From Lachnospiraceae bacterium (GTDB lineage Bacteria; Bacillota; Clostridia; Lachnospirales; Lachnospiraceae), in contig CAAGSD010000014.1 in NCBI GenBank assembly GCA_900772845.1, positions 1 through 25,440 of the forward strand: 25,440 nucleotides of DNA, given 5' to 3'. The notes beneath the pieces were generated by a model that saw only the letters and a list, made by a program, of their open reading frames with translations, did not search any database and had not been told where the DNA came from. The position numbers were made by a program, and so were the translations under genes. Positions 1 to 7,785 of the stretch are shown piece after piece; the stretch's first letter is position 1, and the number at the start of each line of letters is the position of its first letter.

Positions 1-151
1 AAGCAAGGCTGCGACAGGATCCGCCTGTTACAGCGGATAGGGTTACGGACCCGAAGAGGTCTGTGCTGTGAGGTACAGACGAAGAGAAGTGGTAACACGG
101 GATAATGCTCGTCTTCTTGAAAAACATAATGTTTTTTAAGGAGACTTTTTT
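1..151 (+). promoter_or_regulatory. T-box leader of metG (3' part; 5' part lies before the window)
   Basis: The T-box core is visible at 85-100 (AGAAGTGGTAACACGG). It contains the TGGT bulge at 90-93 that pairs with the ACCA end of uncharged tRNA. GAAGA (81-85) can pair with TCTTC (112-116) to make the antiterminator. Upstream hairpins ATCCGC/GCGGAT (about 19-38), GGGT/ACCC (about 50-62) and TCTGT/ACAGA before the core fit the linker stems. Stem I with the specifier codon is outside the window, so Met specificity is inferred from the downstream gene and from the T in TGGT, which matches discriminator base A of tRNA-Met. Confidence 0.85.
111..151 (+). terminator. T-box intrinsic terminator
   Basis: A 15-bp stem, 111-125 with 131-145 (two G-U wobbles), closes an ATAAT loop and is followed by a T run at 146-151. 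Its left arm shares TCTTC (112-116) with the antiterminator, so the two structures exclude each other, as in classic T-box attenuation. Confidence 0.88.
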
Positions 152-204
152 AATGCCAACAAGGATTGCGGGAGCGCAGAGCGCAGAGCAATCCGTGTGG
201 CATT
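152..204 (+). repeat. Imperfect inverted repeat between the T-box terminator and metG
   Basis: AATGCCA (152-158) pairs with TGGCATT (198-204), CA (160-161) with TG (196-197), and GGATTGC (163-169) with GCAATCC (188-194). The loop holds a tandem GCGCAGA GCGCAGA. It begins directly after the terminator T run and lies in the read-through transcript. It is not part of the T-box mechanism. It could be a processing or stability hairpin, or a copy of a small interspersed repeat. Confidence 0.6.
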
Positions 205-249
205 AGATAGCGTTATATGTTATAGGAGTAGAAAAGGAGAACAGACACA

Positions 250-2259
250 ATGGAAAACAAGGGAAAATATTATCTTACGACTGCCATTGCCTATACGTCC
301 GCCAAGCCCCATATCGGCAACAACTACGAAATCGTACTGGCTGACAGCATTGCGCGTTTCAAAAGAAAAGAGGGGTATGATGTCTTCTTCCAGACCGGTA
401 CCGATGAACACGGTCAGAAGATCGAACTGAAGGCAGAAGCAGCCGGAATCACCCCCAAGGAACATGTGGACAAGATCGCCGGTGTCATCCGCAGTCTGTG
501 CGATCTGCTGAATATTTCTTATGATAAGTTCATCCGTACCACCGATGAGGATCATGAGAAGCAGGTGCAGAAGATCTTCAAGCGTCTCTACGATCAGGGA
601 GATATTTACAAGGGAGCCTATGAGGGAATGTACTGTACTCCCTGTGAGTCCTTCTGGACAGAGTCCCAGTTGGTAGACGGCAAGTGTCCGGACTGCGGCG
701 GTGTGGTAAAGCCTGCCAAGGAGGAAGCTTACTTCTTCCGTATGAGCAAGTATGCGGACAGACTGATCAAACACATTAATGAGCATCCCGAGTTCATTCA
801 GCCCGTATCCCGCAAGAACGAGATGATGAACAACTTCCTGCTTCCCGGCTTACAGGATCTGTGCGTATCCCGTACTTCCTTCACCTGGGGTATTCCGGTG
901 ACTTTCGATCCCAAGCATGTCATCTATGTATGGCTGGATGCCCTGACCAACTACATCACCGGTATCGGCTACGATGCAGACGGCAACAGCACCGAGCAGT
1001 ACAAGAAGCTGTGGCCCGCCGACCTGCACCTGATCGGTAAGGATATCATCCGTTTCCATACCATCTACTGGCCTATTTTCCTGATGGCACTGGGAGAGCC
1101 TCTGCCGAAGCAGGTATTCGGACATCCCTGGCTCCTCATGGGCGGCGGCAAGATGAGCAAATCCAAAGGAAACGTAGTCTATGCAGATGATCTGGTAGAT
1201 TATTTCGGCGTGGATGCGGTACGTTACTATGTATTACATGAGATGCCTTTTGAAAACGACGGCAACCTGACCTGGGAGCTGGTGGCAGAGCGCACCAATT
1301 CCGATCTGGCCAACACCCTGGGTAACCTGGTGAACCGTACCATCTCCATGAGCAACAAATACTTTGGCGGTGTGGTAGAGAATAAAAACGTTCAGCTGAC
1401 CGAGAACGATGCAGCAGTAGATGCGGATCTGAAGCAGACCGTGACCGGTACCTATGCAAAAGTTGTGGCAAAGATGGAAGAACTGCGTGTGGCAGATGCC
1501 CTGACCGAAATCTTCGGTATCTTCAAGCGCTGCAACAAATACATCGACGAGACGGAGCCCTGGGTACTGGCGAAGGACGAAGCTAAGGCAGACCGTCTGG
1601 CAACCGTCCTGTACAATCTGGTAGAAGGCATCATCATCGGAGCTTCCCTGTTAGAGCCCTATATGCCCGAGACAGCAGAGAAAATTGCAAAACAGCTGAA
1701 TACCTCTCTGCGGGACTTTGACCGGCTGGAGCAGTTCGGCCTGTATGAGAGCGGCAGCAAAGTAACCGACCAGCCCGAGATCCTCTTCGCACGTCTGGAC
1801 ATGAAGGATGTAGCGAAAAAAGAGGCAGAACTGGAAGAAGCCATGGTCAAGGCGGCAGCGGAGCATGAAGCGGAAGAGGCAAATGCAGAAGCTGAAAAAG
1901 CAGAGCAGGAAGCTATTGATATCGCACCCAAGGCAGAGATCGAATATGATGATTTCGCAAAAATGCAGTTCCAGGTAGGTGAGATCATCTCCTGTGAGGC
2001 AGTGCCTAAGTCCAAGAAGCTTCTGTGCAGCCAGGTGAAGATCGGCAGTCAGGTACGTCAGATCGTTTCCGGCATTAAGGCTCATTACAGCCCCGAGGAA
2101 ATGGTAGGCAAGAAGGTTATGGTACTGGTGAACCTGAAGCCTGCGAAGCTGGCGGGAGTATTGTCCGAGGGTATGATCCTGTGCGCAGAAGATGCAGAAG
2201 GCGGTCTGGCTCTGGTTACTCCGGAGAAGAATATGCCCGCCGGTGCCGAGATCTGTTAA
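250..2259 (+). CDS. metG: Methionine--tRNA ligase with C-terminal tRNA-binding domain
   Basis: Charges tRNA-Met with methionine in the cytoplasm. The 669-aa product shows the class I signature HIGN at residues 21-24 and KMSKS at 301-305. The inserted zinc knuckle carries CTPC (C129, C132) and CPDC (C146, C149). An Ala/Glu-rich charged linker lies around 515-560, and an EMAP/Trbp111-like tRNA-binding OB domain around 565-669 begins FAKMQFQVGEI; this domain normally promotes dimerisation. The length fits the long MetG form. The ATG at 250 follows an AAGGAGA ribosome binding site at 234-240. Expression is probably induced by uncharged tRNA-Met through the T-box leader. It is followed by a weak terminator and appears to be transcribed alone. 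Confidence 0.97.
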   Translation: MENKGKYYLTTAIAYTSAKPHIGNNYEIVLADSIARFKRKEGYDVFFQTGTDEHGQKIELKAEAAGITPKEHVDKIAGVIRSLCDLLNISYDKFIRTTDEDHEKQVQKIFKRLYDQGDIYKGAYEGMYCTPCESFWTESQLVDGKCPDCGGVVKPAKEEAYFFRMSKYADRLIKHINEHPEFIQPVSRKNEMMNNFLLPGLQDLCVSRTSFTWGIPVTFDPKHVIYVWLDALTNYITGIGYDADGNSTEQYKKLWPADLHLIGKDIIRFHTIYWPIFLMALGEPLPKQVFGHPWLLMGGGKMSKSKGNVVYADDLVDYFGVDAVRYYVLHEMPFENDGNLTWELVAERTNSDLANTLGNLVNRTISMSNKYFGGVVENKNVQLTENDAAVDADLKQTVTGTYAKVVAKMEELRVADALTEIFGIFKRCNKYIDETEPWVLAKDEAKADRLATVLYNLVEGIIIGASLLEPYMPETAEKIAKQLNTSLRDFDRLEQFGLYESGSKVTDQPEILFARLDMKDVAKKEAELEEAMVKAAAEHEAEEANAEAEKAEQEAIDIAPKAEIEYDDFAKMQFQVGEIISCEAVPKSKKLLCSQVKIGSQVRQIVSGIKAHYSPEEMVGKKVMVLVNLKPAKLAGVLSEGMILCAEDAEGGLALVTPEKNMPAGAEIC

Positions 2260-2261
2260 AA

Positions 2262-2309
2262 CAGTTCATGGGATGAGCGCAAATGGCGTGGCTGAACTGG
2301 TAATTTTTT
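2262..2309 (+). terminator. Probable terminator after metG
   Basis: CAGTTCA (2262-2268) pairs with TGAACTG (2293-2299), with partial inner pairing of GCGC and GGCGT. Six Ts follow at 2304-2309. The stem has an internal loop, so it is weaker than a textbook terminator. Confidence 0.55.
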
Positions 2310-2332
2310 ACCAAGAAAAAACAATATAGGGC

Positions 2333-2361
2333 TTAAAATTTTATAAGAAATGATATATAAT
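2333..2361 (+). promoter_or_regulatory. Predicted sigma-A promoter for the hydrolase operon
   Basis: TTAAAA (2333-2338), a 17-bp spacer and a perfect TATAAT (2356-2361). Transcription should start near 2367-2368, just inside the inverted repeat that follows. Confidence 0.6.
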
Positions 2362-2363
2362 GA

Positions 2364-2417
2364 ATAGGACGTCAAAACAGATGGCTGTAAAATTAACATT
2401 TGTTTTGTGCGTCCTAT
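2364..2417 (+). repeat. Inverted repeat in the hydrolase 5' leader
   Basis: ATAGGACG (2364-2371) pairs with CGTCCTAT (2410-2417) and CAAAACA (2373-2379) with TGTTTTG (2401-2407). GTCCTAT recurs at 2439-2445, overlapping the end of the ribosome binding site and the ATG, so the left arm could pair with either copy. The predicted RNA would begin with a 5' terminal stem-loop. Confidence 0.6.
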
Positions 2418-2443
2418 AATTTTCCCACAACCAAGGAGGTCCT

Positions 2444-3385
2444 ATGATCAAGGAAGAATTTTACTTTGATTCCCGGGACGGCGAAAGCCGTATCCATGCA
2501 GTAAGATATACTCCCGATGACGGAAATGTAAAATGCATTGTGCAGGTAGTACATGGCATGGCGGAGTATGTGGAACGTTATGAGAACCTGGCTGAATTCC
2601 TTACACAGAGAGGAATCCTGGTCACCGGTGAAGACCATCTGGGACATGGGAAGTCCGTTGCGGAAGGCGGTATGTACGGTTACTTTTGCGAGCAGGATCC
2701 GGCCACGGTGGTAGTACGGGATGTACACAGACTGAAAAAAATTACGGAAGAAGCATATCCGGAAGTACCTTATGTCATTTTGGGACACAGTATGGGATCC
2801 TTCATTACGAGAAATTATCTGTGCCGTTATGGCAAAGGTATCGATGGTGCGGTTATTGTGGGAACCGGAATGCAGTCCAGAGGACTGATCCTCTGCTCTA
2901 AAGCCATGGCGGGCGCACAGAAGCTGTTCTGTGGTTCCAGGCATGTCAGTCATTTTATTGATAAAGCTGCATTCGGGAACTACAACAAACGGATCGATGA
3001 ACCCAGAACCGCAAGTGACTGGCTGAGCCGGAATCCGGAGAATGTGGACCGCTATATAGCGGATGAACTGTGCGGATTTACCTTTACGGTGAATGGTTTC
3101 CAGACACTGTTTGAACTGATCGGACGATTACAGAAGCAGGAAAATCTGGAAAAAGTACCGCAGGATCTGCCAATCTTCATGGTATCCGGAGCAGAGGATC
3201 CGGTCGGAGATTACGGCAGGGGTGTTCAGAAAGCCTGTGATTCCCTGAAAAAAGCCGGCGTGAAGAACATTACCGTCAAGCTGTATGATAATGACAGGCA
3301 TGAGCTTCTGAATGAGGAAGATGGTGAGCAGGCCATGGAAGACATCTATCAATGGATCCGCAGAGAGATTCCGGAGTTCACTTGA
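2444..3385 (+). CDS. Alpha/beta hydrolase, monoacylglycerol lipase / S33-like
   Basis: A 313-aa soluble serine hydrolase of the Hydrolase_4 (lysophospholipase/monoacylglycerol lipase) type. The nucleophile elbow GHSMG is at residues 114-118 (Ser116). Asp252 in GAEDPVG and His286 in NDRHELLN complete a plausible triad. The motif EDHLGHGKS at 63-71 is typical of this family, and no signal peptide is present. The ATG at 2444 follows a strong AAGGAGG at 2433-2439 with short spacing. It is first in a probable operon with a GNAT acetyltransferase (36-bp gap), a DUF624 protein and a GGDEF protein. The substrate cannot be read from the sequence; a medium-chain ester, acylglycerol or lysophospholipid is the family expectation. 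Confidence 0.88.
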   Translation: MIKEEFYFDSRDGESRIHAVRYTPDDGNVKCIVQVVHGMAEYVERYENLAEFLTQRGILVTGEDHLGHGKSVAEGGMYGYFCEQDPATVVVRDVHRLKKITEEAYPEVPYVILGHSMGSFITRNYLCRYGKGIDGAVIVGTGMQSRGLILCSKAMAGAQKLFCGSRHVSHFIDKAAFGNYNKRIDEPRTASDWLSRNPENVDRYIADELCGFTFTVNGFQTLFELIGRLQKQENLEKVPQDLPIFMVSGAEDPVGDYGRGVQKACDSLKKAGVKNITVKLYDNDRHELLNEEDGEQAMEDIYQWIRREIPEFT

Positions 3386-3421
3386 GACCGGAGCACTTTC
3401 GGATCAGAGAGGCGGTGCGGC

Positions 3422-3904
3422 ATGTCGGATGCGGCAGCGGGTATTTATGAGATCAGATGGGCAGAGGACAAGGACTGGATTCCTGCCATGCATATGATCT
3501 GGAAGACGTTTTTAAAATTTGAGGCGGTGGATTATACAGAGGAAGGAATCCGTAATTTTTATGATTTCATTACGGATGAACACCTCTATAAGTCGTTCCT
3601 GCAGGGAAGATATCAGATGATGGTGGCACTGGACGGTGTGCGGATCGTCGGAGCTGCTTCTGTGCGGAACTATAATCATTTATCACTTCTTTTTGTCGAT
3701 GAAGAGTATCATCACCGGGGAATTGGCCGGGATCTGATGAAAAGAATGTGCGAATATCTGAAAAAAGAGGAAGGGGAACGGTATATGTCGCTGAAAGCAG
3801 CACCGTATGCCGTGGAGTTCTACCGAAAACTGGGGTTTCATGCGGTACACGAAGAGGAAGCTTTCTCCGGAATACGTGTGACTCCTATGGAAAAATTTTT
3901 ATAA
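3422..3904 (+). CDS. GNAT-family N-acetyltransferase
   Basis: A 160-aa acetyltransferase of the GNAT fold, which transfers acetyl from acetyl-CoA to an amine. The acetyl-CoA binding motif A is visible as VDEEYHHRGIGRDLM (Q/RxxGxG/A type, about residues 92-106), followed by motif B-like PYAVEFYRKLGF (about 127-138). The substrate is unknown. The ATG at 3422 has AGAGAGG at 3406-3412 with 9-nt spacing. The gene lies 36 bp after the hydrolase and 21 bp before the DUF624 gene, so it is probably co-transcribed with both. Confidence 0.85.
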   Translation: MSDAAAGIYEIRWAEDKDWIPAMHMIWKTFLKFEAVDYTEEGIRNFYDFITDEHLYKSFLQGRYQMMVALDGVRIVGAASVRNYNHLSLLFVDEEYHHRGIGRDLMKRMCEYLKKEEGERYMSLKAAPYAVEFYRKLGFHAVHEEEAFSGIRVTPMEKFL

Positions 3905-3925
3905 AACAGAAAAGGATATGACATA

Positions 3926-4636
3926 ATGAAAATTTTTGACCTGGACAGCCCTTTAATGAATGTACTGAATAAGATGGCAGACCTGATGTGGCTCAATATT
4001 CTGACACTGATCTGCTGTATTCCCATTATCACCGCAGGTGCGGCACTGACCTCCATGCATTATGTGGCATTGAAGATCGTAAGAAATGAGGAGAGCTATA
4101 TTACCAGAAACTTTTTCAAATCTTTTAAGACCAATTTCCGTCAGGCAACGCTGATCTGGCTGCTGTTATTGCTGATCGCAGCCATCCTCGGCGGTGACTA
4201 CTATATTATTACCAAGTCCGGAATGCAGTTCAGCCAGGTGCTGATCGTGCTGATCATGGCAGCAGGAGTGTTGGTGATATGCACTGCTTTATATGTATTT
4301 CCGGTACTTGCCAAATTTGACAATACGATCATGGGAACCATCCGGAATGCATTTATCATGAGTATTTTACAATTGCCCAAGACACTCGTGATGCTTGTAA
4401 TGGCATTTTTCCCCCTGATCATTTATCTGGTATCTTTAAGACTGATACCGATTATTTTCCTGTTTGGCCTTTCGCTTCCGGCATATGCCTCTGCCATGTT
4501 GTACAACAAATTTTTCCAGAAGCTGGAAGATCAGCTGCTGTCTGAACAGGAGCCGGCACCTGAAGTTTCTCCGGAAGAGGATGAACGGGTATTTCACGAT
4601 GAGCTTGATCCGAATATCAAGATAGAAGATAAGTAG
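3926..4636 (+). CDS. YesL/DUF624-family membrane protein
   Basis: A 236-aa integral membrane protein. The opening, with FDLDSPLMNVLNKMADLMWLN followed by a hydrophobic stretch ending in PIITAGAA, is typical of YesL/DUF624 proteins, which often sit beside carbohydrate ABC transporter genes in Firmicutes. Membrane segments lie at about residues 22-45, 72-92, 100-127, 148-168 and 170-190. An acidic, Pro/Glu-rich cytoplasmic tail follows. The family's function is not established. It lies 21 bp after the acetyltransferase and 71 bp before the diguanylate cyclase. The usual sugar transporter partner is absent here, although a stand-alone sugar ATPase gene lies 1.8 kb downstream. Confidence 0.85.
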   Translation: MKIFDLDSPLMNVLNKMADLMWLNILTLICCIPIITAGAALTSMHYVALKIVRNEESYITRNFFKSFKTNFRQATLIWLLLLLIAAILGGDYYIITKSGMQFSQVLIVLIMAAGVLVICTALYVFPVLAKFDNTIMGTIRNAFIMSILQLPKTLVMLVMAFFPLIIYLVSLRLIPIIFLFGLSLPAYASAMLYNKFFQKLEDQLLSEQEPAPEVSPEEDERVFHDELDPNIKIEDK

Positions 4637-4707
4637 CTGGGATTCCTGTCAGGCAGAGCCCTGAAGGACTTCGGTTTTACAGACAGCAGATAAGAGGTGT
4701 TCAGAAA

Positions 4708-6201
4708 ATGCAGAAGAGAAAAATATGGGAAAATTTCCTCCAATGGATTCTGCCATGTGTATTGTTAATCATCGCACTGGCCCTGAGCATATATGACTTT
4801 AATGATAAGATGGACACAGCCATACAGACCGTTGTGGACAACCAGGCGGAACAAATTGGTTTATATTATGCTGCCGGAGTAGAGGATAAGCTGAACGCAT
4901 TGGGAAATATCACGGATGCGGTCGCATCGGTCATGGCTGACCGGCCGGACAGAAGTGATGCGTTTCTGAATGAGAAGTTGGATACACTGATGAAAGCCAG
5001 TGATGCATATATGACCGCATATTGCGCAGCTGACGGCACGGGCTATCTGAATGACAGACGGCAGGTCGATATGACTGAACTGAATTACTATGACAGTATT
5101 CTCGGTGAATCCCCTCATTACCTGTTTGCCAGAGAGGACGGGATCAACGGACAGACCGCTTTCGTTTATGTATGCCCTGTTACAAATTCCGGAAATGTGA
5201 TCGGATATCTGCTCAGTTATATGGAGCCGGTGGAGATGTCAGATTTCTTAGAAAAGTCCGTATATGGAGATCAGGCATTTTTCTCCCTGGTGAATCGAAA
5301 CGGTACCATTATGGCCAGCTATGGCGCCACAGATCAGACCACCATTCTCAAAAACGACTTCTGGAATTCCTTAAAGGATGTAGCAGAGAGTCTGGGAAGC
5401 TGGACTCTGTTCGACAGACAGCAGCAGAAGGGCAACAGCGGTATTTTACATGTTAAGGAAAACGGCACAGGTAAGATACTCTGTCATTTTCCCATTGCAG
5501 ACACAGACTGGAATCTGGTGGTAGGCATCGATGAATCCTATCTGTCCGGTATTCAGCAGTCCTTCCGAGGGCCTATTGTGAATCTGATCATTAAGATCAG
5601 TATTTCCATCGCTGCAGCGCTTATTGTTATTACCGGAATCAATATTCTGGTACGTATCAAAGCATCCGAACACAGTAAGGTTCTGGAAGATAAGGCGGAT
5701 ACCGACCTGCTGACCGATCTGAACAACAAGATGGCCACAGAGCGTAAGATCCGTGAATATATGGAGAAATATCCGGACAAGCAGGGGGTATTGTTCGTTC
5801 TGGATGTAGATAATTTCAAGAAGATCAACGACACCATGGGACATGCCTTCGGAGATGAAGTGCTCCGTAGCCTGGCAGTGCGCCTGCAGTCCATGTTCCG
5901 TGCGACGGATATTGTGGGTCGTACCGGTGGTGATGAGTTCATGGTATTTCTCAAGGACATCCGTGATATTACAATGATCGAACGGGAAGGAAAGAAGATC
6001 GAGCAGTTTTTCCACCAGTTTGAAGTCGGAGAATATGTGAAGTATTCCGTCACGGCCAGCGTGGGAGCAGCAGTGTTCCCAGGAGACGGCAATACCTTTG
6101 AAGACCTGTATAAATCTGCGGATAATGCGTTATATGTGTCAAAAAGACATGGAAAAAATCAGCTTACATTCTACAAAAAGCCGGAAAAAGAGACAAAGTA
6201 G
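4708..6201 (+). CDS. Membrane diguanylate cyclase with extracytoplasmic Cache-like sensor and GGDEF domain
   Basis: Makes cyclic di-GMP from two GTP, probably in response to an external ligand. The 497-aa protein has a first membrane segment at about residues 12-30, a roughly 250-residue outer region with Cache-like features (YYDSIL, then FVYVCPVTNSGNVIGYLLSY), a second membrane segment at about 290-315 and a C-terminal GGDEF domain. The active-site motif GGDEF (407-411) is intact. The product-inhibition site RxxD is RATD at 398-401, exactly five residues upstream. The enzyme is therefore predicted to be active and feedback-inhibited. No EAL or HD-GYP partner is present in the window. AAGAGGTG precedes the ATG. 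It is probably the last gene of the hydrolase operon; no convincing terminator follows. Confidence 0.93.
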   Translation: MQKRKIWENFLQWILPCVLLIIALALSIYDFNDKMDTAIQTVVDNQAEQIGLYYAAGVEDKLNALGNITDAVASVMADRPDRSDAFLNEKLDTLMKASDAYMTAYCAADGTGYLNDRRQVDMTELNYYDSILGESPHYLFAREDGINGQTAFVYVCPVTNSGNVIGYLLSYMEPVEMSDFLEKSVYGDQAFFSLVNRNGTIMASYGATDQTTILKNDFWNSLKDVAESLGSWTLFDRQQQKGNSGILHVKENGTGKILCHFPIADTDWNLVVGIDESYLSGIQQSFRGPIVNLIIKISISIAAALIVITGINILVRIKASEHSKVLEDKADTDLLTDLNNKMATERKIREYMEKYPDKQGVLFVLDVDNFKKINDTMGHAFGDEVLRSLAVRLQSMFRATDIVGRTGGDEFMVFLKDIRDITMIEREGKKIEQFFHQFEVGEYVKYSVTASVGAAVFPGDGNTFEDLYKSADNALYVSKRHGKNQLTFYKKPEKETK

Positions 6202-6328
6202 AGACCACCTTGTGGAAAATGTCCAAGAAATAGAAACAGATTTGTTCAATCTGACAAGCATTTTCAAAAAAAGAAAAGTTTATAAGCAATTCATACAATA
6301 TGATACAAAATCTTTGTGAAATAGTGGT

Positions 6329-6358
6329 ATGGCACATTTTCGTGAATTTCGTTATACT
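6329..6358 (+). promoter_or_regulatory. Candidate promoter of the msmX-like gene
   Basis: ATGGCA (6329-6334), 18-bp spacer, TATACT (6353-6358). It lies in the 235-bp gap between the GGDEF gene and the ATPase gene; nothing else clear was seen in that gap. The leader would be about 70 nt, and an AAAGGAG ribosome binding site precedes the ATG at 6437. Confidence 0.45.
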
Positions 6359-6436
6359 GATTTCAGATTCAGACGAGACATATCGTTTCACAATGAGAGA
6401 AAATAACATTGGTAAATATGAAAGGAGTATTTTCAA

Positions 6437-7549
6437 ATGGCAAGTTTATCTTTAAAGAATGTCTGCAAAGTATATCCTAACGGTTTTGAAGCTGTTAAGG
6501 ATTTCAACCTTGAGATCGCAGATCAGGAGTTCATCATTTTCGTAGGTCCTTCCGGATGTGGTAAGTCCACCACTCTTCGTATGATCGCAGGTCTGGAGGA
6601 TATCTCCTCCGGTGAACTGAAGATCGGTGACAAGGTAGTTAACGATGTAGAGCCCAAGGACAGAGATATCGCAATGGTATTCCAGAACTACGCTCTGTAT
6701 CCTCATATGTCCGTATATGACAACATGGCATTTGGTCTGAAGCTGAGAAAAGTTCCCAAGGATCAGATCGATAAGATGGTTAAGGAAGCAGCTAAGATCC
6801 TGGATCTGACTCCGCTGCTTGATCGTAAGCCCAAGGCTCTGTCCGGTGGTCAGAGACAGCGTGTTGCTATGGGACGTGCAATCGTTCGTAACCCTAAGGT
6901 ATTCCTGATGGATGAGCCTCTGTCCAACCTGGATGCTAAGCTGCGTGTACAGATGCGTATCGAGATCGCTAAGCTGCATCAGAGACTGGGTACCACCATC
7001 ATCTACGTTACACATGACCAGACCGAGGCTATGACCCTTGGTACCAGAATCGTTGTTATGAAGGATGGCGTTATCCAGCAGGTAGATACTCCTCAGAATC
7101 TGTATGAGAAGCCTTGCAACCTGTTCGTAGCAGGATTCATGGGATCTCCGCAGATGAACTTCCTGGATGCTACTGTTAAGGTAGAAGGCGACATCGCTAA
7201 CCTGGTAATCGCAGGCCACAGCATTCCCCTTCCTCCCGCTAAGTCCAAGAAGCTGATCGATGGCGGTTACGATGGAAAGGTTGTTACTTTCGGTATCCGT
7301 CCTGAGGATGTATATGATTCTGAGATGTTCATCGAGACCTCTCCTCAGAGCGTATTTACCTCTACCATCAAGGTTTACGAGTTACTGGGTGCAGAAGTAT
7401 ATCTGTACTTCGATCTTGACGAGTTCCCTATGACCGCAAGAGTAGATTCTCGTACCACTGCAAGACCTGGCGATACCGTTAAGTTCGCTCTGGATGTTGA
7501 GAAGATTCATGTATTTGACAAAGAGACCGAGCAGGTTATTACCAACTAG
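6437..7549 (+). CDS. msmX: Carbohydrate ABC transporter ATPase, MsmX/UgpC/MalK type
   Basis: Cytoplasmic ATPase that energises sugar importers of the CUT1 class. The 370-aa product has Walker A GPSGCGKST (37-45), Q-loop FQNYALYPH, ABC signature LSGGQ (135-139), Walker B VFLMDE (155-160), the D-loop NLDAKLR and switch His193. A C-terminal OB/TOBE regulatory domain (about 235-370) includes FGIRPEDV. No permease or binding-protein gene of a sugar transporter is adjacent. This matches the promiscuous shared ATPase MsmX of Bacillus and streptococci; automatic pipelines often label the same family UgpC. Codon use looks highly biased, as in a strongly expressed gene. It has its own terminator at 7569-7600. 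Confidence 0.93.
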   Translation: MASLSLKNVCKVYPNGFEAVKDFNLEIADQEFIIFVGPSGCGKSTTLRMIAGLEDISSGELKIGDKVVNDVEPKDRDIAMVFQNYALYPHMSVYDNMAFGLKLRKVPKDQIDKMVKEAAKILDLTPLLDRKPKALSGGQRQRVAMGRAIVRNPKVFLMDEPLSNLDAKLRVQMRIEIAKLHQRLGTTIIYVTHDQTEAMTLGTRIVVMKDGVIQQVDTPQNLYEKPCNLFVAGFMGSPQMNFLDATVKVEGDIANLVIAGHSIPLPPAKSKKLIDGGYDGKVVTFGIRPEDVYDSEMFIETSPQSVFTSTIKVYELLGAEVYLYFDLDEFPMTARVDSRTTARPGDTVKFALDVEKIHVFDKETEQVITN

Positions 7550-7568
7550 TCTTAATAAAAGATTTCAG

Positions 7569-7600
7569 AACCCTGTCTGTAATTGCAGACAGGGTTTTTT
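7569..7600 (+). terminator. Intrinsic terminator after the msmX-like gene
   Basis: A perfect 11-bp stem, AACCCTGTCTG (7569-7579) with CAGACAGGGTT (7586-7596), has a 6-nt loop and ends in a T run through 7600. Confidence 0.95.
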
Positions 7601-7611
7601 CTGGTTTTCGC

Positions 7612-7640
7612 TTGCACCGGATGCGTAAATCCATTATACT
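7612..7640 (+). promoter_or_regulatory. Predicted sigma-A promoter of the CdaR-like gene
   Basis: TTGCAC (7612-7617), 17-bp spacer, TATACT (7635-7640). It lies just after the msmX terminator, giving the regulator its own transcript starting near 7647. Confidence 0.75.
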
Positions 7641-7646
7641 AGGCAT

Positions 7647-7770
7647 ATATAGTGACGTTAGGGTTAAATCGTGGGATCATCGTTCCGCTTTTATGCTCAT
7701 AAGCATTACGGATTCGAGAACTCGATGAACGGAGAATCCGGTATACGATCATGGATATAGAAGATCACAG
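7647..7770 (+). other. Structured 5' leader of the CdaR-like gene
   Basis: About 130-140 nt separate the predicted start of transcription from the gene. Successive hairpins are possible: GGGA/TTCC near 7673-7686, ATGC/GCAT around the TCATAA loop near 7694-7707, and GGATTC/GAATCC with inner CGAG/CTCG (about 7711-7740). No known riboswitch consensus was recognised. Confidence 0.35.
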
Positions 7771-7785
7771 AAAGGCGTGGAAAAT

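Noticed and set aside
6206..6216. A terminator after the GGDEF gene (CCAC/GTGG)
   Set aside because: Only four base pairs, a 3-nt loop and no T run.
6098..6319. A 73-codon plus-strand frame overlapping the end of the GGDEF gene
   Set aside because: Mostly inside the GGDEF coding region in another frame; no ribosome binding site and no domain.
6452..7219. A 255-codon minus-strand open frame opposite the msmX-like gene
   Set aside because: It is fully antisense to a gene with clear ABC ATPase motifs and strong codon bias, has no ribosome binding site, and its translation resembles no protein. Antisense frames stay open easily in strongly biased genes.
7647..7785. A cyclic di-GMP (GEMM) riboswitch in front of the CdaR-like gene, considered because of the nearby GGDEF gene
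   Set aside because: The conserved GEMM core and tetraloop/receptor sequences are not present.
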